From the NCBI RefSeq assembly GCF_018143015.1, contig NC_054755.1, forward strand, positions 12,936,124 through 13,000,123: a DNA stretch of 64,000 nt. Reading direction: 5' to 3'. The stretch comes from Lytechinus variegatus. Lineage: Eukaryota; Echinodermata; Echinoidea; Temnopleuroida; Toxopneustidae. The position numbers and the translations under genes were made by a program. Below, piece after piece: positions 25,201 through 62,393 of the stretch (the stretch's first letter is position 1; every line of letters starts with the position of its first letter). The notes under the pieces were generated by a model. The model had not been told where the DNA came from. It saw only the letters and a list, made by a program, of their open reading frames with translations, and did not search any database.

Positions 25201-25227
25201 TAATCCCGAATCAAGCGATTTGATTGG
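25187..25227 (-). promoter_or_regulatory. Candidate ECT2 promoter: CCAAT box and CHR-like TTTGAA
   Basis: On the minus strand GGCCAATC (CCAAT core 25227-25223) lies about 30 bp before TTTGAA (25192-25187), just ahead of the candidate first exon. In vertebrates, G2/M genes are controlled through CHR elements (TTTGAA/TTYGAA) bound by DREAM and MuvB complexes, often with CCAAT boxes bound by NF-Y. ECT2 is a cell-cycle gene, so the pairing is sensible, but both motifs are short. Confidence 0.35.
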
Positions 25228-25419
25228 CCGATTACAAATGACTGCTCTTTATGCATGACATCACATACCGAATCGATGAGTCATAACAAAGACACGGGGT
25301 GCGAAGTTATTCGCACTGCACGGTCATTCCAAGTTTTAGGGGAAATATGAATGTTTCCAAATACAATTTGATTTTTTCAAGAACATCATCAACTCTCTCT
25401 TGTGTAAAATTTGGTAACC

Positions 25420-25596
25420 GTAACATTTTACCTACGACCCCTGCGCTACGACCATGATAACATTTTTTTAAAACGAACTGACAATGTAATTTGACTTTGT
25501 TTCAAATCTAATAATTTGGGTGAAATTTTAGGCGTTATGCCTGCTTGTTTTTTCTCTATTTATTCAAATCAACCTTTGTTCGGGGTAAACTTGACC
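25420..25596. mobile_element. Partial relative of foldback element C
   Basis: The right end reads GGGGTAAACTTGACC followed by TTAA (25597-25600) and, reversed, matches the left arm of element C over about 80 bp. No matching left arm was recognised. Confidence 0.5.
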
Positions 25597-25611
25597 TTAA
25601 ACAACCCAGGC

Positions 25612-25935
25612 CAGGGGAGCGTTTCATGAAAGGACTTAATTGTCAGACGTTTTATCAGACAAGTCCTGTATCCGACAGTTACTATAGTAACAGTGCTTCT
25701 CAAACAGTCAGAATCCAGGAAAGTTGTCAGATCTGACAACTTGTCGGACGAAAATATTGATGAAACGCCCCCCAGGGGAGCGTTTCATGAAAGGACTTGT
25801 CGGACGTTTTATCCGACAAGTCCCATTTTATCCGACAGTTACCATAGGAACAGTGCCTCTCAGCCAATCAAAATCATGAAAAGATGTCAGATCTGACAAC
25901 TTGTCGGATGAAAATATTGATGAAACGCTCCCCTG
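25612..25935. mobile_element. Two MITEs in head-to-tail tandem
   Basis: Two ~160-bp copies (25612-25772, 25773-25935) begin CAGGGGAGCGTTTCATGAAA. The second ends GATGAAACGCTCCCCTG, an inverted match over 16 bp; the first ends GATGAAACGCCCCCCAG. The second holds a hairpin GGACTTGTCGGA...TCCGACAAGTCC, and both contain the 18-bp palindrome or its variant (GTCAGATCTGAC core). A third copy is at 55258-55421. Confidence 0.75.
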
Positions 25936-25984
25936 ATGTACCCCCTTGGCCCCGCCCCTTGGATCCGCCATTGAGTTAGTACAC

Positions 25985-26165
25985 TGCAAAAACTCCGGTG
26001 CCAGAATCTATATCTATTCACACCAGAGAAGTATGGAAATGACACCAGTTTGGAATCAAAACGATGCTGTTTTAATACTAATTGATGTTGTATAAACACA
26101 TATCTGGTGTTAGACCAAAACCATTAAACTGGTGTTGTTTAACGCTTCTCTGATGTGGACATTCT
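25985..26165. repeat. Dispersed repeat with ACACCAG / TGGTGTT motifs
   Basis: Inverted short motifs (ACACCAGTTTGG, AACTGGTGTTGTT). A related stretch is at 47630-47800. No coding capacity. Confidence 0.45.
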
Positions 26166-26416
26166 CTAACCACTGGACCACACGACCCGTGTTATATTAT
26201 ATATTACTTAAGAAATATTTTTTTCATAACTACTTGATCAAACATAATTATTTTGCTTAGGGAGTATGCGTTCATCATTCATGGTGCTCGCATTGTCTGA
26301 TTTGTGAGATATAACATCCTATTATTTTGTCAATAAACACCAAATAACTCACTAGCTCACTAACCACATGGTCTACCTTCATTTAATCTAATGCCATTCC
26401 GCCCAACAACTAACTA

Positions 26417-26417
26417 A

Positions 26418-26448
<31 letters not shown>
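26417..26448. repeat. (CTTT)n microsatellite
   Basis: About seven perfect CTTT units, followed by a pyrimidine-rich stretch to about 26525. Confidence 0.85.
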
Positions 26449-26703
26449 GTTTCTTTCCCCCGGCATCCTCCTCCTCCTTATTCTTCCTCTTCTTCTTTTT
26501 GTCTGCTACTACTACTTCTTCTACCATCTGAAAATGTGCTTACTTTCTTTCGCTTTCGCCTCTATTTTTTCCAATGAGTGAAAAATTGAGTAGAAAGAAA
26601 GAACGGAGGAAGAAGACATAAAAATGGGGTTTTGTGTCGTGTTATCTCTGTAAAATTCATATAATTCACTAGAGAATTTTTTCCCCTCTAAAATGTTGTA
26701 TCC

Positions 26704-27713
26704 TAGTGGCGGATTCAGGGGGGGGGGGCACTACCGGCCCATGCCCCCCCTTGAGAGCCATAGTCAAAATTTCTAATTTCAATATGAAGAGCTCACTTGC
26801 AAAACGGGTTAGGTCCATTTTTCATCAAATTTGATTTTTATGTCTTAATGTATAGATTTTTAGTAGCTCTATAAGATGATACCAAAGAAAAGTTGAAATT
26901 CCTATTAAAAAGTGAACTAAAATGGCACACAAAAATCACCTTTTTTCAAAAGGGGTTAGGTCCATTTCAGTTTAGTTGCAAAAGGGGTTATGTCAACACA
27001 GACTTTTTTTTGGAAAATAATATCTTTAAAAATATGAAGACAGGTAGATTTCTCTTATACCCAATTTTATGTTCTTATTAGGGTATCATGAAAATTCAGT
27101 TTCGCATAAGAATATTGCAATATGGGAGAATTAAAAAATGATTTTCTTGGAGTGGACCTTATCCCTTTAGCAACTTAACTCTTCTGAAGTACTCATTTGT
27201 CAAAGGGGTTAGGTTCATTTTTCATAAATTTTATTGTTTTCTGTCTCTAAACCTCTAAAATTTTAGTCACTCTGATGATACCAGTGACAATTTGAAATTC
27301 AAATGAAAACGTAAAAGAAAAAAATCACTTTTTTAATAAAAAGAGATTGGATTCATTTCAGTTTACTTGCAAAAGGGGTAAGGTCAACAATAATATATTT
27401 TTTAAAGAAATTTATAGAAAAAATTGAAGACAGGTAGATTTCTTTTATATCCAATTTCATGTTCACATGATAGGGTAGTATATTGCAATAAGTGAGAATA
27501 AAAAAACGTGTTTTTTTCGGAATGTTCCAAAGTGGACCTAACCCCTTTTGCAACTAAACTCTTAATATGTCGTTCATACACAAGTATGCCCTCTCTTTTT
27601 TGAGAGTCACATAATGAATATCCAAATGGGAAATGTCTTTCATACTCAAGTGAGGACTTTTTTTGGCTTTTCAAATTTTACATGCCCCTTAAGAATTCAC
27701 GGATCTGCCCCTG
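26704..27713. mobile_element. hAT-type non-autonomous element, ~1.0 kb
   Basis: Ends TAGTGGCGGATTCAGG and, reversed, CAGGGGCAGATCCGTG. Flanks TTGTATCC (26696-26703) and TTGTATTC (27714-27721) form an 8-bp target duplication with one mismatch, as for hAT. Inside, a block with AAAAGGGGTTAGGTCCATTT recurs about four to five times. No transposase frame. Confidence 0.7.
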
Positions 27714-27721
27714 TTGTATTC

Positions 27722-29614
27722 CATCAAAAAGTCATGGCACTACCCCCTGCCCCTGACTGCGTCCCATTTGTTTCTGAAGAAGACAAAAGCAGCTTCCAAA
27801 ATCCAGTCCAACTTCAAAACTTTTGTCTGATTCAATGAAAAAATACAAGTAAACCATTATGCTAGGGTAACTTCTAACAAGAAGGTGAAACCTGTCTGGT
27901 CCAAGTAACCTATATCCCTTATTCCCTTTTAGACCACCCGACATTCTTCTCCAATTCAAAACTTTCATAGGGATCGCGAAAGAAAACACACAGCTTTATG
28001 ATAAAGGAGGGAGGATAATACCCTACACGCAAGACTGAGACTGGCTATGGGTAAACATTTCCCTTTCAGCTTTATCCATCACTTCAGAATAAATGCTTCG
28101 CGAACCCTTATAACAGTATGCAAACAACTCCTAAACATCAAAATTCGAAAGTATTCGTCCTCCTCTGGTATTTCTTACTAGGGAAATAAGCGGGGAAATA
28201 ATAACAACAGAACATGTTGACCGACATGAAGGCGGTGGTTTTGGATGTGAGTTGACCTACGTCACAATGCAGTTTTCTATGAGATCGTCCGATTGGTAAG
28301 AAAATAATTGAGTTTAGTTTGTTTTATTAAATGTTTCTAAATTGGCAGAGAAAAATGAAAAATCGATTGTTATTTCGATAGAATTCGGCAATAACAATAC
28401 AATTACTTTAAAACTATATATACATGTAAATGAAATCGATTAAGGTAAAAATTCATGTCGTATTTTCATTCATTCCAGAAAATGATAAAGGGAAGAAAAT
28501 CTATATTTTTGTTTAGCACACTAATGTTACGAAAAATAAGCGAATAGGCACTTGAATCTTGAATTGATTAAAGTTTTGTATATATAGAATATAAAGTAGA
28601 AATATCGTTTCAGGGGTTTAAAATATATCCAATTGAATTACAGTTATAGGGACCAATCGAATTTGGGATTTAGTTTCAATCCGAAATATTCATTTCTAAA
28701 TCTCAAATAATTCATATTCAAACCCCTTGAGATTAATCTTTCAGGATTAAAAGTAAATCACGATTTCGATTGGTTCTTAACAAGAGTCCTCCTGGATTTA
28801 TCTTAAATCCTTGCACTTTGAGTACTTGCTATACTTAAAAAGGAAAGAGAACACCATAAGCCTACGATAGGATTGCGACGGGGCCTATTTTCTTAGCCAT
28901 GATGATGAAAAAATTGGGCCGGTCATCTGGAATATTATTACAACTAATAATATTGATACATATAGAAAAATCACAACTGTTTTATGCACATGATGTACAT
29001 ATTTATTTACAAATAATGTACCTCAATGTGCACACGAAGTGAACTCGGTAACAACAAATCCTTCTTCTTTACTTTTGTTCTGAAGGGCATGGAAGAATAG
29101 TTACTTTATGAAATCAATATTAGCAAAACTTCAAGGGGGTATTATAATTTTTGTAGGTTTACAATAATGAAAATAAGATGATCATATATGTTTTCCATCA
29201 TGCTCTTTCTTCAGTCTTGTTTGATTAGTCTGATAAATGCCTTTTTAAATTTTAATATCATTGTTTAGATTCTGAACAAAAGATACATCAGAAGAAGATA
29301 GCATGCAAGGTTCATGTTCAAGTCCTTATAAATTTAGACAAATACAACACCATTTACTGTAGATGATCTCAAATATACGATTGAAAATTTGAAATTTTTC
29401 ACGACTCTATAGTTTTATTCATGACTTCGTATAAGAATACTTGAGCAGTTGCTATCCATTTTATTAAAATGTGTGATTTTTAGTTTTCATTGGCAAAGTA
29501 AATAATTCATTCCATAAAAAGGAAGGAAATAATGATGTAAATGAGAATATGTCTTTCATAAAAGTATCAATCGCATTTTCCCACTCTTATTTTTTTAAAT
29601 CCAATCTCATCCAG
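27722..29614. other. Region between the hAT element and the sulfotransferase exon
   Basis: AT-rich, with a possible 5' UTR exon near 28200-28295. Nothing else was supported. Confidence 0.5.
28200..28295 (+). other. Possible 5' UTR exon of the sulfotransferase gene
   Basis: GATTG|GTAAGA at 28291-28300 is a good donor, with a TACGTCA (CRE-like) motif about 40 bp upstream. It could pair with the acceptor near 29614. The left edge is arbitrary and there is no protein support. Confidence 0.2.
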
Positions 29615-29623
29615 ATCGTTCTC

Positions 29624-31219
29624 ATGATGCGGGGGACCAGGAGTCTAATATGCAGCAAGGCCTTTGCTCTAGGCATTCTCTGCGCCTATTCCAGTGTGGC
29701 CGTTGTCTTGCTGATCGCCAAAACGACAACATATTGCAATGGCACGAGAAATGTGCGAATGCGCGAGACAGACGGAGGAGCTTCAGTATTCTTGACCGTA
29801 TCAGATGATATAAATGCTGGCGGAGGTGATGGCGGCGGTGGTGATAGCACAGTATTGGCAACCTCTAAGATGAAAAGTGAACTTTTGTTTGCCGACGACA
29901 TCGAGGAAGTGAACTCATTGGAAGAGATCGAGGACATCGCCAACAGGTCAGAGTATTCACCAGAACACTCTTGGTCAGAGAACAATGCCCAGGGCAACAA
30001 TTTAATGAGAGAAGTGCCACTGGATGAAGTCGACCTTTCCAAACAAACAGACTTTGCAGAGGCGATGCCATTGGCTGCGACCACGAAAACGAAAACTAAT
30101 TTGACAAATATCCAAGGAGAAATTGATCCGTCGAATTTAGAAGTGATGGGAAACAAGGGAAACGCAAGCACAGTATCATTGCACACACCGGTGATGGTGG
30201 ATACGACAGTGATGACAACACCTATTGTCGCAGCTCAGACCCCTGAGAAAGATGGGGCAACAAAGGCACCAGTTCTTGTGGTGGACGATTCAGTGGTAGA
30301 ACCCACCCTTCCATTAGGAATGCGAACAAAACAGCCGGTGACACTAGAAATGCCTTATGGTTCTAATACAAGATGCTCGAAGAAGTCTCAACACGGATTA
30401 GACTGCAAAAGACGAGTCCCCAAGGTCATTGGTATTGGGATGGAACGGTGTGGAACAACTGCCCTCTCGTTTTTTCTTCGGATGCATCCTGATATCATCC
30501 ACGCCAAGCCAAAGGACGTCTATTACTGGAACCATCACCCTGATCGCAGTTTAGACTGGTACCGTACCCGCATGCCGATATCTTCCAAATACCAGATCAC
30601 CATGGAGTACACCCCTTCGTACATCCTTAGTAACGAGGTACCGCACTTGATCAAGGAGGTGGTACCGGATATGAAGTTCATCGTCATGATCCGGGACCCG
30701 ATTGAGCGCGCCATGTCACATTATCTGTACATGAGACACACCAAACGTCCAGAATATCTCACTTATATAGCGCCGCAGCCTGGTGCCCCCGCCAAGGCTT
30801 TCCAAGGCACTTCGTTTGAGGCAACAGTCCTCACCAAAACCGGAGATATCTTCAAGGACAATGCAGTCATCGAGAACGCCCTCTACGAAAGCCATCTCAG
30901 ACGATGGTTTGATATCTTCCCAAGAAAGCAGTTTCTCATTATCGACGAGGGTCTATTCAGCAAGGACCCCGTTTCCATTCTACAACAGGTGGAAGACTTC
31001 ATCGGCGTTTCGAAATTTTTCACCAATTATCATGTTTATTTCGACCGTGATCGGGGTGTATTCTGTCGAAGAGTTCCAACGAAATATTGCTCTAAAAGAT
31101 CGATAAAGAATGTACACCCTCCTATTCCGCAGTATGTCATCAAGAAGCTCAGAGAATTCTATCGTCCTTATAATATCCGGCTAGAAAAATTATTAAATCG
31201 GACGTTCCCCTGGACATAA
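29624..31219 (+). CDS. Heparan sulfate sulfotransferase-like type II membrane protein (HS3ST/NDST superfamily)
   Basis: Expected to move sulfate from PAPS to a glycosaminoglycan in the Golgi lumen (family knowledge). The 531-residue product has a short cytosolic end, a membrane segment at about residues 8-32 (ALGILCAYSSVAVVLLIA), an S/T-, acid- and Gly-rich stem to about 255, then the sulfotransferase domain. The PAPS 5'-phosphosulfate loop is VIGIGMERCGTTALSFF (from about 267); the 3'-phosphate site is FIVMIRDPIERAMSHY (about 352-367). The end shows the family's paired Cys (FCRRVPTKYC) and KLREFYRPYN. I preferred the start at 29624 (MMRGTRS) over 29549, because TCTCATCCAG just before it looks like a splice acceptor of a 5' UTR exon. 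The active-site stretch is PKDVYYWN instead of the usual E-V-H-F-F-D type. Sequence lies between HS3ST and NDST, so the exact substrate is open. Confidence 0.85.
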   Translation: MMRGTRSLICSKAFALGILCAYSSVAVVLLIAKTTTYCNGTRNVRMRETDGGASVFLTVSDDINAGGGDGGGGDSTVLATSKMKSELLFADDIEEVNSLEEIEDIANRSEYSPEHSWSENNAQGNNLMREVPLDEVDLSKQTDFAEAMPLAATTKTKTNLTNIQGEIDPSNLEVMGNKGNASTVSLHTPVMVDTTVMTTPIVAAQTPEKDGATKAPVLVVDDSVVEPTLPLGMRTKQPVTLEMPYGSNTRCSKKSQHGLDCKRRVPKVIGIGMERCGTTALSFFLRMHPDIIHAKPKDVYYWNHHPDRSLDWYRTRMPISSKYQITMEYTPSYILSNEVPHLIKEVVPDMKFIVMIRDPIERAMSHYLYMRHTKRPEYLTYIAPQPGAPAKAFQGTSFEATVLTKTGDIFKDNAVIENALYESHLRRWFDIFPRKQFLIIDEGLFSKDPVSILQQVEDFIGVSKFFTNYHVYFDRDRGVFCRRVPTKYCSKRSIKNVHPPIPQYVIKKLREFYRPYNIRLEKLLNRTFPWT

Positions 31220-31510
31220 CCCATGCCGTCCATGCCGAACACTTGAAGATTCAAACAATAATTTTTGTATGCGACAAATTTTCATCTTGATTCACCATAA
31301 ATTCTTAATTTTTGACTCACTTTGATTTCAAAAGTGGCGTCGGATAGTCATACGCATTTCTGTTATGTCAGTTGATTTCATTAACACCCAAACACACAAT
31401 CTTTTGACATATTTCTAAATGCCATTGTCAAAATTGTTTAGAAGCAATTGTCCTTGCTAAGTTAATTATACGCTTTATAGAGAACATGTACTAATTTAAT
31501 GTGTTTTGGA

Positions 31511-31516
31511 AATAAA
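31511..31516 (+). terminator. Candidate poly(A) signal of the sulfotransferase gene
   Basis: AATAAA about 290 nt after the stop codon, the first canonical signal on this strand after the coding region. Confidence 0.4.
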
Positions 31517-31604
31517 AAAAGGAATACTCTGCAATTATCGTGATCATGAAATCTTTCGAAATACCATTGACCTTATAATATAAGTAAAAAAAATGTACAC
31601 GAAG

Positions 31605-31693
31605 ACAAAGAGGGAGAGGAAGAAGAAGAAAGAGAAGAAGAAGAAGAGGAGGAGGAGGAGGAGGCGTAAGACGAAAAAGAAGGAGAAGAAGAT
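31605..31693. repeat. Purine-rich GAA/GAG tract
   Basis: Imperfect GAAGAAGAGGAGG repeats downstream of the sulfotransferase gene. Confidence 0.8.
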
Positions 31694-32221
31694 GAATTCT
31701 ATTAAGTGATACAATAGTGAAGAGAGCTTCCTTTTTAATCGAGATCATTAATGTGATATATTATTTTATATAATTCCATAATTATTATACACACTTCATG
31801 GAGTTGATTTTGATGCAATTGTTACACACATTAAACCACTTAACAACCAGGAAAGAATTATCAGAAATTATATGAGGTTAATTTGGTGGATTTTTATTAC
31901 TTTATGGTACTATCAAATAAAAAAAATATTATGAAAGGGTATCACATCTGGGGCTTGTAAAAAAAAAGAAATGCAATCAAACACATCTCTAAAAATCAAA
32001 CGCAACTCGAGTTTTAACCAATCGAAAGTGTGTATTTGCGATTGATATTATTTGATTTGCGATTAAACGATATTCTCTTGTTAATGGCCCTAGTCATTCT
32101 ATAGCAGCAATATGATGCGCAGTCTCCTTTAAAAGATCCCCGAGCATTCGTCATTATTGGACCAATGCCCTGGTTAGACATAGTCTTATTTTGTAATATG
32201 AAAAACCATATGTTAAGACGC

Positions 32222-32280
32222 AGTGTGAGCGTCGTGTGTGGGTGTGTGCGTGGGTGTGTGCGCGCGCACGTGCGTGTGAG
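32222..32280. repeat. (GT)n/(GC)n-rich tract
   Basis: GTGTGTG and GCGCGCACGTGCGTG stretch of alternating purine-pyrimidine, capable in principle of Z-DNA. About 740-790 bp upstream of the GH31 start. Confidence 0.75.
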
Positions 32281-32883
32281 GGAAATGTGATGGAGCCAGA
32301 TGAGGGGGGGTGGGGTGGTGGAGGAGCAAATGTGTAGAGAGACACAGTAGAAGAGAAAGGAAGGAAAACGCTCATGAAAGACATGAAACTTAAGTTAAGG
32401 AGGAATTCGAATGAGGGGATGTTTCCCACTTGTCTTCCAATCTCTGTTCTTTCTGATTTTCTCTCCCCTCTTTCTCTCTTCTCTCCTCATTTCTCTTTCT
32501 ACAGGTCTATACTTATGTTTCCTCCTTTTACATTTCTACAATATTAGTAGGTGGAAGAATACCGTTCGTGGCCTATTTTCATTTAGAGACGAACATAGGG
32601 ATTTGAAAAGACAGAGAGAGAGAAAAAAAGTGGGTGGAAAGAAGGGAGGATAAGTAATGAAATAAAAAGTAGGTTTACAGCTTTGCAAATATTGACAACA
32701 AACAGGTACCTTCATTTCATAATATTCCCATAACGGTATAGAGAGGTCTCGGAGTCCCACGTTACACATTTGCTTTAGCAGGTTGGACTTAAGCACTTTA
32801 TTACAGGGGTGGACGTGTCCAATAGAGGTTAATATACCCATTCCAAACCCACCGACAATGGCATTGGCCTATTTGAAATGGTC

Positions 32884-32900
32884 TATATAAATGCGATTGG
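32884..32900 (+). promoter_or_regulatory. Candidate TATA box with adjacent inverted CCAAT box upstream of the GH31 gene
   Basis: TATATAAA (32884-32891) is followed by GATTGG (inverted CCAAT) at 32895-32900. The GH31 start codon is at 33014, so a start site near 32915 would give a ~100-nt leader. No splice acceptor is needed between the two. The CCAAT box lying downstream of the TATA box is unusual, so it may be chance. Confidence 0.4.
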
Positions 32901-33013
32901 TTGGAACAAAGTACCTCTAAATAGAAGCGATGTCATGCAGCTGCAAACGTCCTGCGCTGGCATCCTTACTCGACTCTCCATTGCTGAAAGGAACAGCATA
33001 ATCATACAGGAAG

Positions 33014-60214
<27,201 letters not shown>

Positions 60215-60519
60215 TATGTATATTTACTCACAACAAAGTATATACACAACATAGCATGTAGGCCTACACACAATCTAGGACTTTTCTGGACGCAGAAAAT
60301 GTATCAAGGGGGAGGGGAAAGTGGGGGGGGGGGGGGTTAGCATTTAATTTGAATCTGAATTTACAATGAATATGCCAATGGGATTAAGATGAGGAAAAGG
60401 CAAAATGAGACCCAAAAAACATAAGGTTATCATCACACTTTGCAAACACGCCCTCTACATTCATTAATTATCTTATGATAATGGGAAAAGGGAGATAGAG
60501 TTTGTGAGAGGGGGTGACG

Positions 60520-61075
60520 ATATAGCAACGGCGAAGAAAAAAAGCATTTTAAACAAGTTTCATCAAAATTTGTTATGAAATAAGCAAGTTATGGACGTTT
60601 AGAAAGTCTTGTTTTACTTTCTATGGGGATTCTCAAATTGGCAATCATGCTTTAAAATAGCTGATTTTGTGGCAACTCTCCATTTGTTTTTTTACACAAT
60701 TTTTCAGATATTCCCCTATAATCTTTAAAATTGCATATTGCCTCATTCTGCGAAAATACTTACGTCATGGGAAAATATAGTTCACACCACATATGCCAAG
60801 GCCAGGAGGAAATGATGTGAAACCTGTAAAATAAAGGGGAAAATCTGAAAATATGTGTCCAAAACAAACGAAGGGTTGTCCAAAAAAAAAAATCTGCATT
60901 TTTGAAGCATGTTTGACAATTTAAGGATCCCCATAGAAAGTACAACAAGACTTTTCAAACTTCCATAACTCGCTTATTCTATAATCGATTTTGATCAAAC
61001 TTTTTTTAAAATGTTCCTCTCATTTTACTCTTTCCAATAAGGTTGCTTCTCTTCTTGGGTTTTGGTTTCCTTTAA
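60520..61075. mobile_element. Foldback element D downstream of GH31 stop
   Basis: Left arm (about 60535-60655: CAAGTTTCATCAAAATTTG, ACTTTCTATGGGGATTCTCA) is repeated inverted at about 60900-61015 (GGATCCCCATAGAAAGTAC, AATCGATTTTGATCAAACTT). The arms are ~110 bp with a ~250-bp spacer. TTAA flanks are not clear. It falls within the probable 3' UTR or 3' flank of the GH31 gene. Confidence 0.65.
60830..60835 (+). terminator. Candidate poly(A) signal of the GH31 gene
   Basis: AATAAA about 620 nt after the stop codon, within the spacer of the inverted-repeat element at 60520-61075. If used, the mRNA would keep only the left arm of that element. Confidence 0.3.
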
Positions 61076-61817
61076 AGAGGGAATGAACACTATGTAGTTT
61101 CTCATTGGCTGTGTGTTCTTAATAGCGAGTCTTAAAATATACCTTGTTGAAATAAATAGTAATAACACAAAAGAATCGATTAGTCTATATTTTTTCCAGA
61201 GAAGCTAAAATGTTTTGGGAGGAAAAGTACTAATTTTGCTACATTGTAACATAATTAGCGTAGTATGAATGTTTTAGCAGTGAATTAGTGTATTATCATT
61301 TATGTGGGTCTATATTACAAGACTACACCGCTCCGAATGTTGCATTATGGGTAATGAACCTGTCCAGATATGAGTAGTTCATGACTTAAGGTGGGGCTGT
61401 TAAGCTTTAGGCTGCTGGTTCGTTTGCCCTTTAAAGAAAACGCTTTAACAAATAGTGGTAATTTTGACACTTGTGATCTTTTCACGTATTATTTTATCAC
61501 ATCACATTTTTATTTTCATTTCTTTCTTTCTCCTTTTCCTTCATATTTTTTTTAATCGTTTTTGGTCTCTATGCCTCATTTCCCCTCCTATGATACGCAA
61601 CTTGCGTGTAGTAGAAGATTCAATAACTCTGAAATATCATGTTTATTCTCACTGCGAAATATTATGAAATGTTGTTATTGTCCATACTGAGCTGGCTATC
61701 GACTTGATAACTATTAAACTGATTAATAGCCAAAAATTATGATTTTCCTGTGATTATTTCATTCTATAATTATAGAGGTGTCTAAAATATATTAAAGAAC
61801 ACTTAAAATGCCGTTAA

Positions 61818-62389
61818 AGGGATGGTCCGGGCTAAAAGTATTTATATCTAAATAAATAAAGTAAAATTCACAAAGCAAAATGCTGAAAATTTCATCGAAA
61901 TTGGATAACGAATAAGTTTTTTATTTTAAAGTATATCAATATTTTGTGAAAACAGTTATATACACATCGTCATTAATATTTATTAGGTGGGCTGATGGCG
62001 TCACACTTTATTTTTCTTATGTTATTACATGAAATCACAATCGTTTCATTTTTTCATACATGTGTAAATGATGCGCCTCCATTAAGATGAAATAAGTTGC
62101 GGCAATATATAACTAATGCATTAATCAGTTGTCAATCTGATTGTAATTCGAATAAACCTAATTTCATATAATAAAATACAAAAGAACAAGCGGGGTTATG
62201 AAATTATCAGCCACCTAATGAATATTCCTGGAGACATGCCTAGAACTGTTTCATTGGAATAACGCAAATCTTTAAAATTCATCAACTTTGTTGTTTGTTA
62301 TCCGATTTTGATCAAATTTTCAGCATTTTGCTGTGTGACTTTTACTCCATTTATTAAAGATATAAATATTTCCAGCCTGGGCCATCCCT
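61818..62389. mobile_element. TTAA-flanked foldback element B, same family as A
   Basis: 572 bp flanked by TTAA (61814-61817, 62390-62393). Ends AGGGATGGTCCGGGCT and, reversed, AGGGATGGCCCAGGCT. Length and arm sequence match element A closely. Downstream of the GH31 gene. Confidence 0.82.
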
Positions 62390-62393
62390 TTAA

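Larger units (their letters stand above)
31220..32883. other. Intergenic region between the sulfotransferase and GH31 genes
   Basis: Holds the sulfotransferase 3' UTR with its candidate poly(A) signal, the purine tract, a decayed MITE-like piece at 31960-32090 and the GT-rich tract. No further gene seen. Confidence 0.55.

Noticed and set aside
29686-30186. 166-residue minus-strand frame
   Set aside because: Antisense of the sulfotransferase stem region, whose plus strand has a clear protein family.
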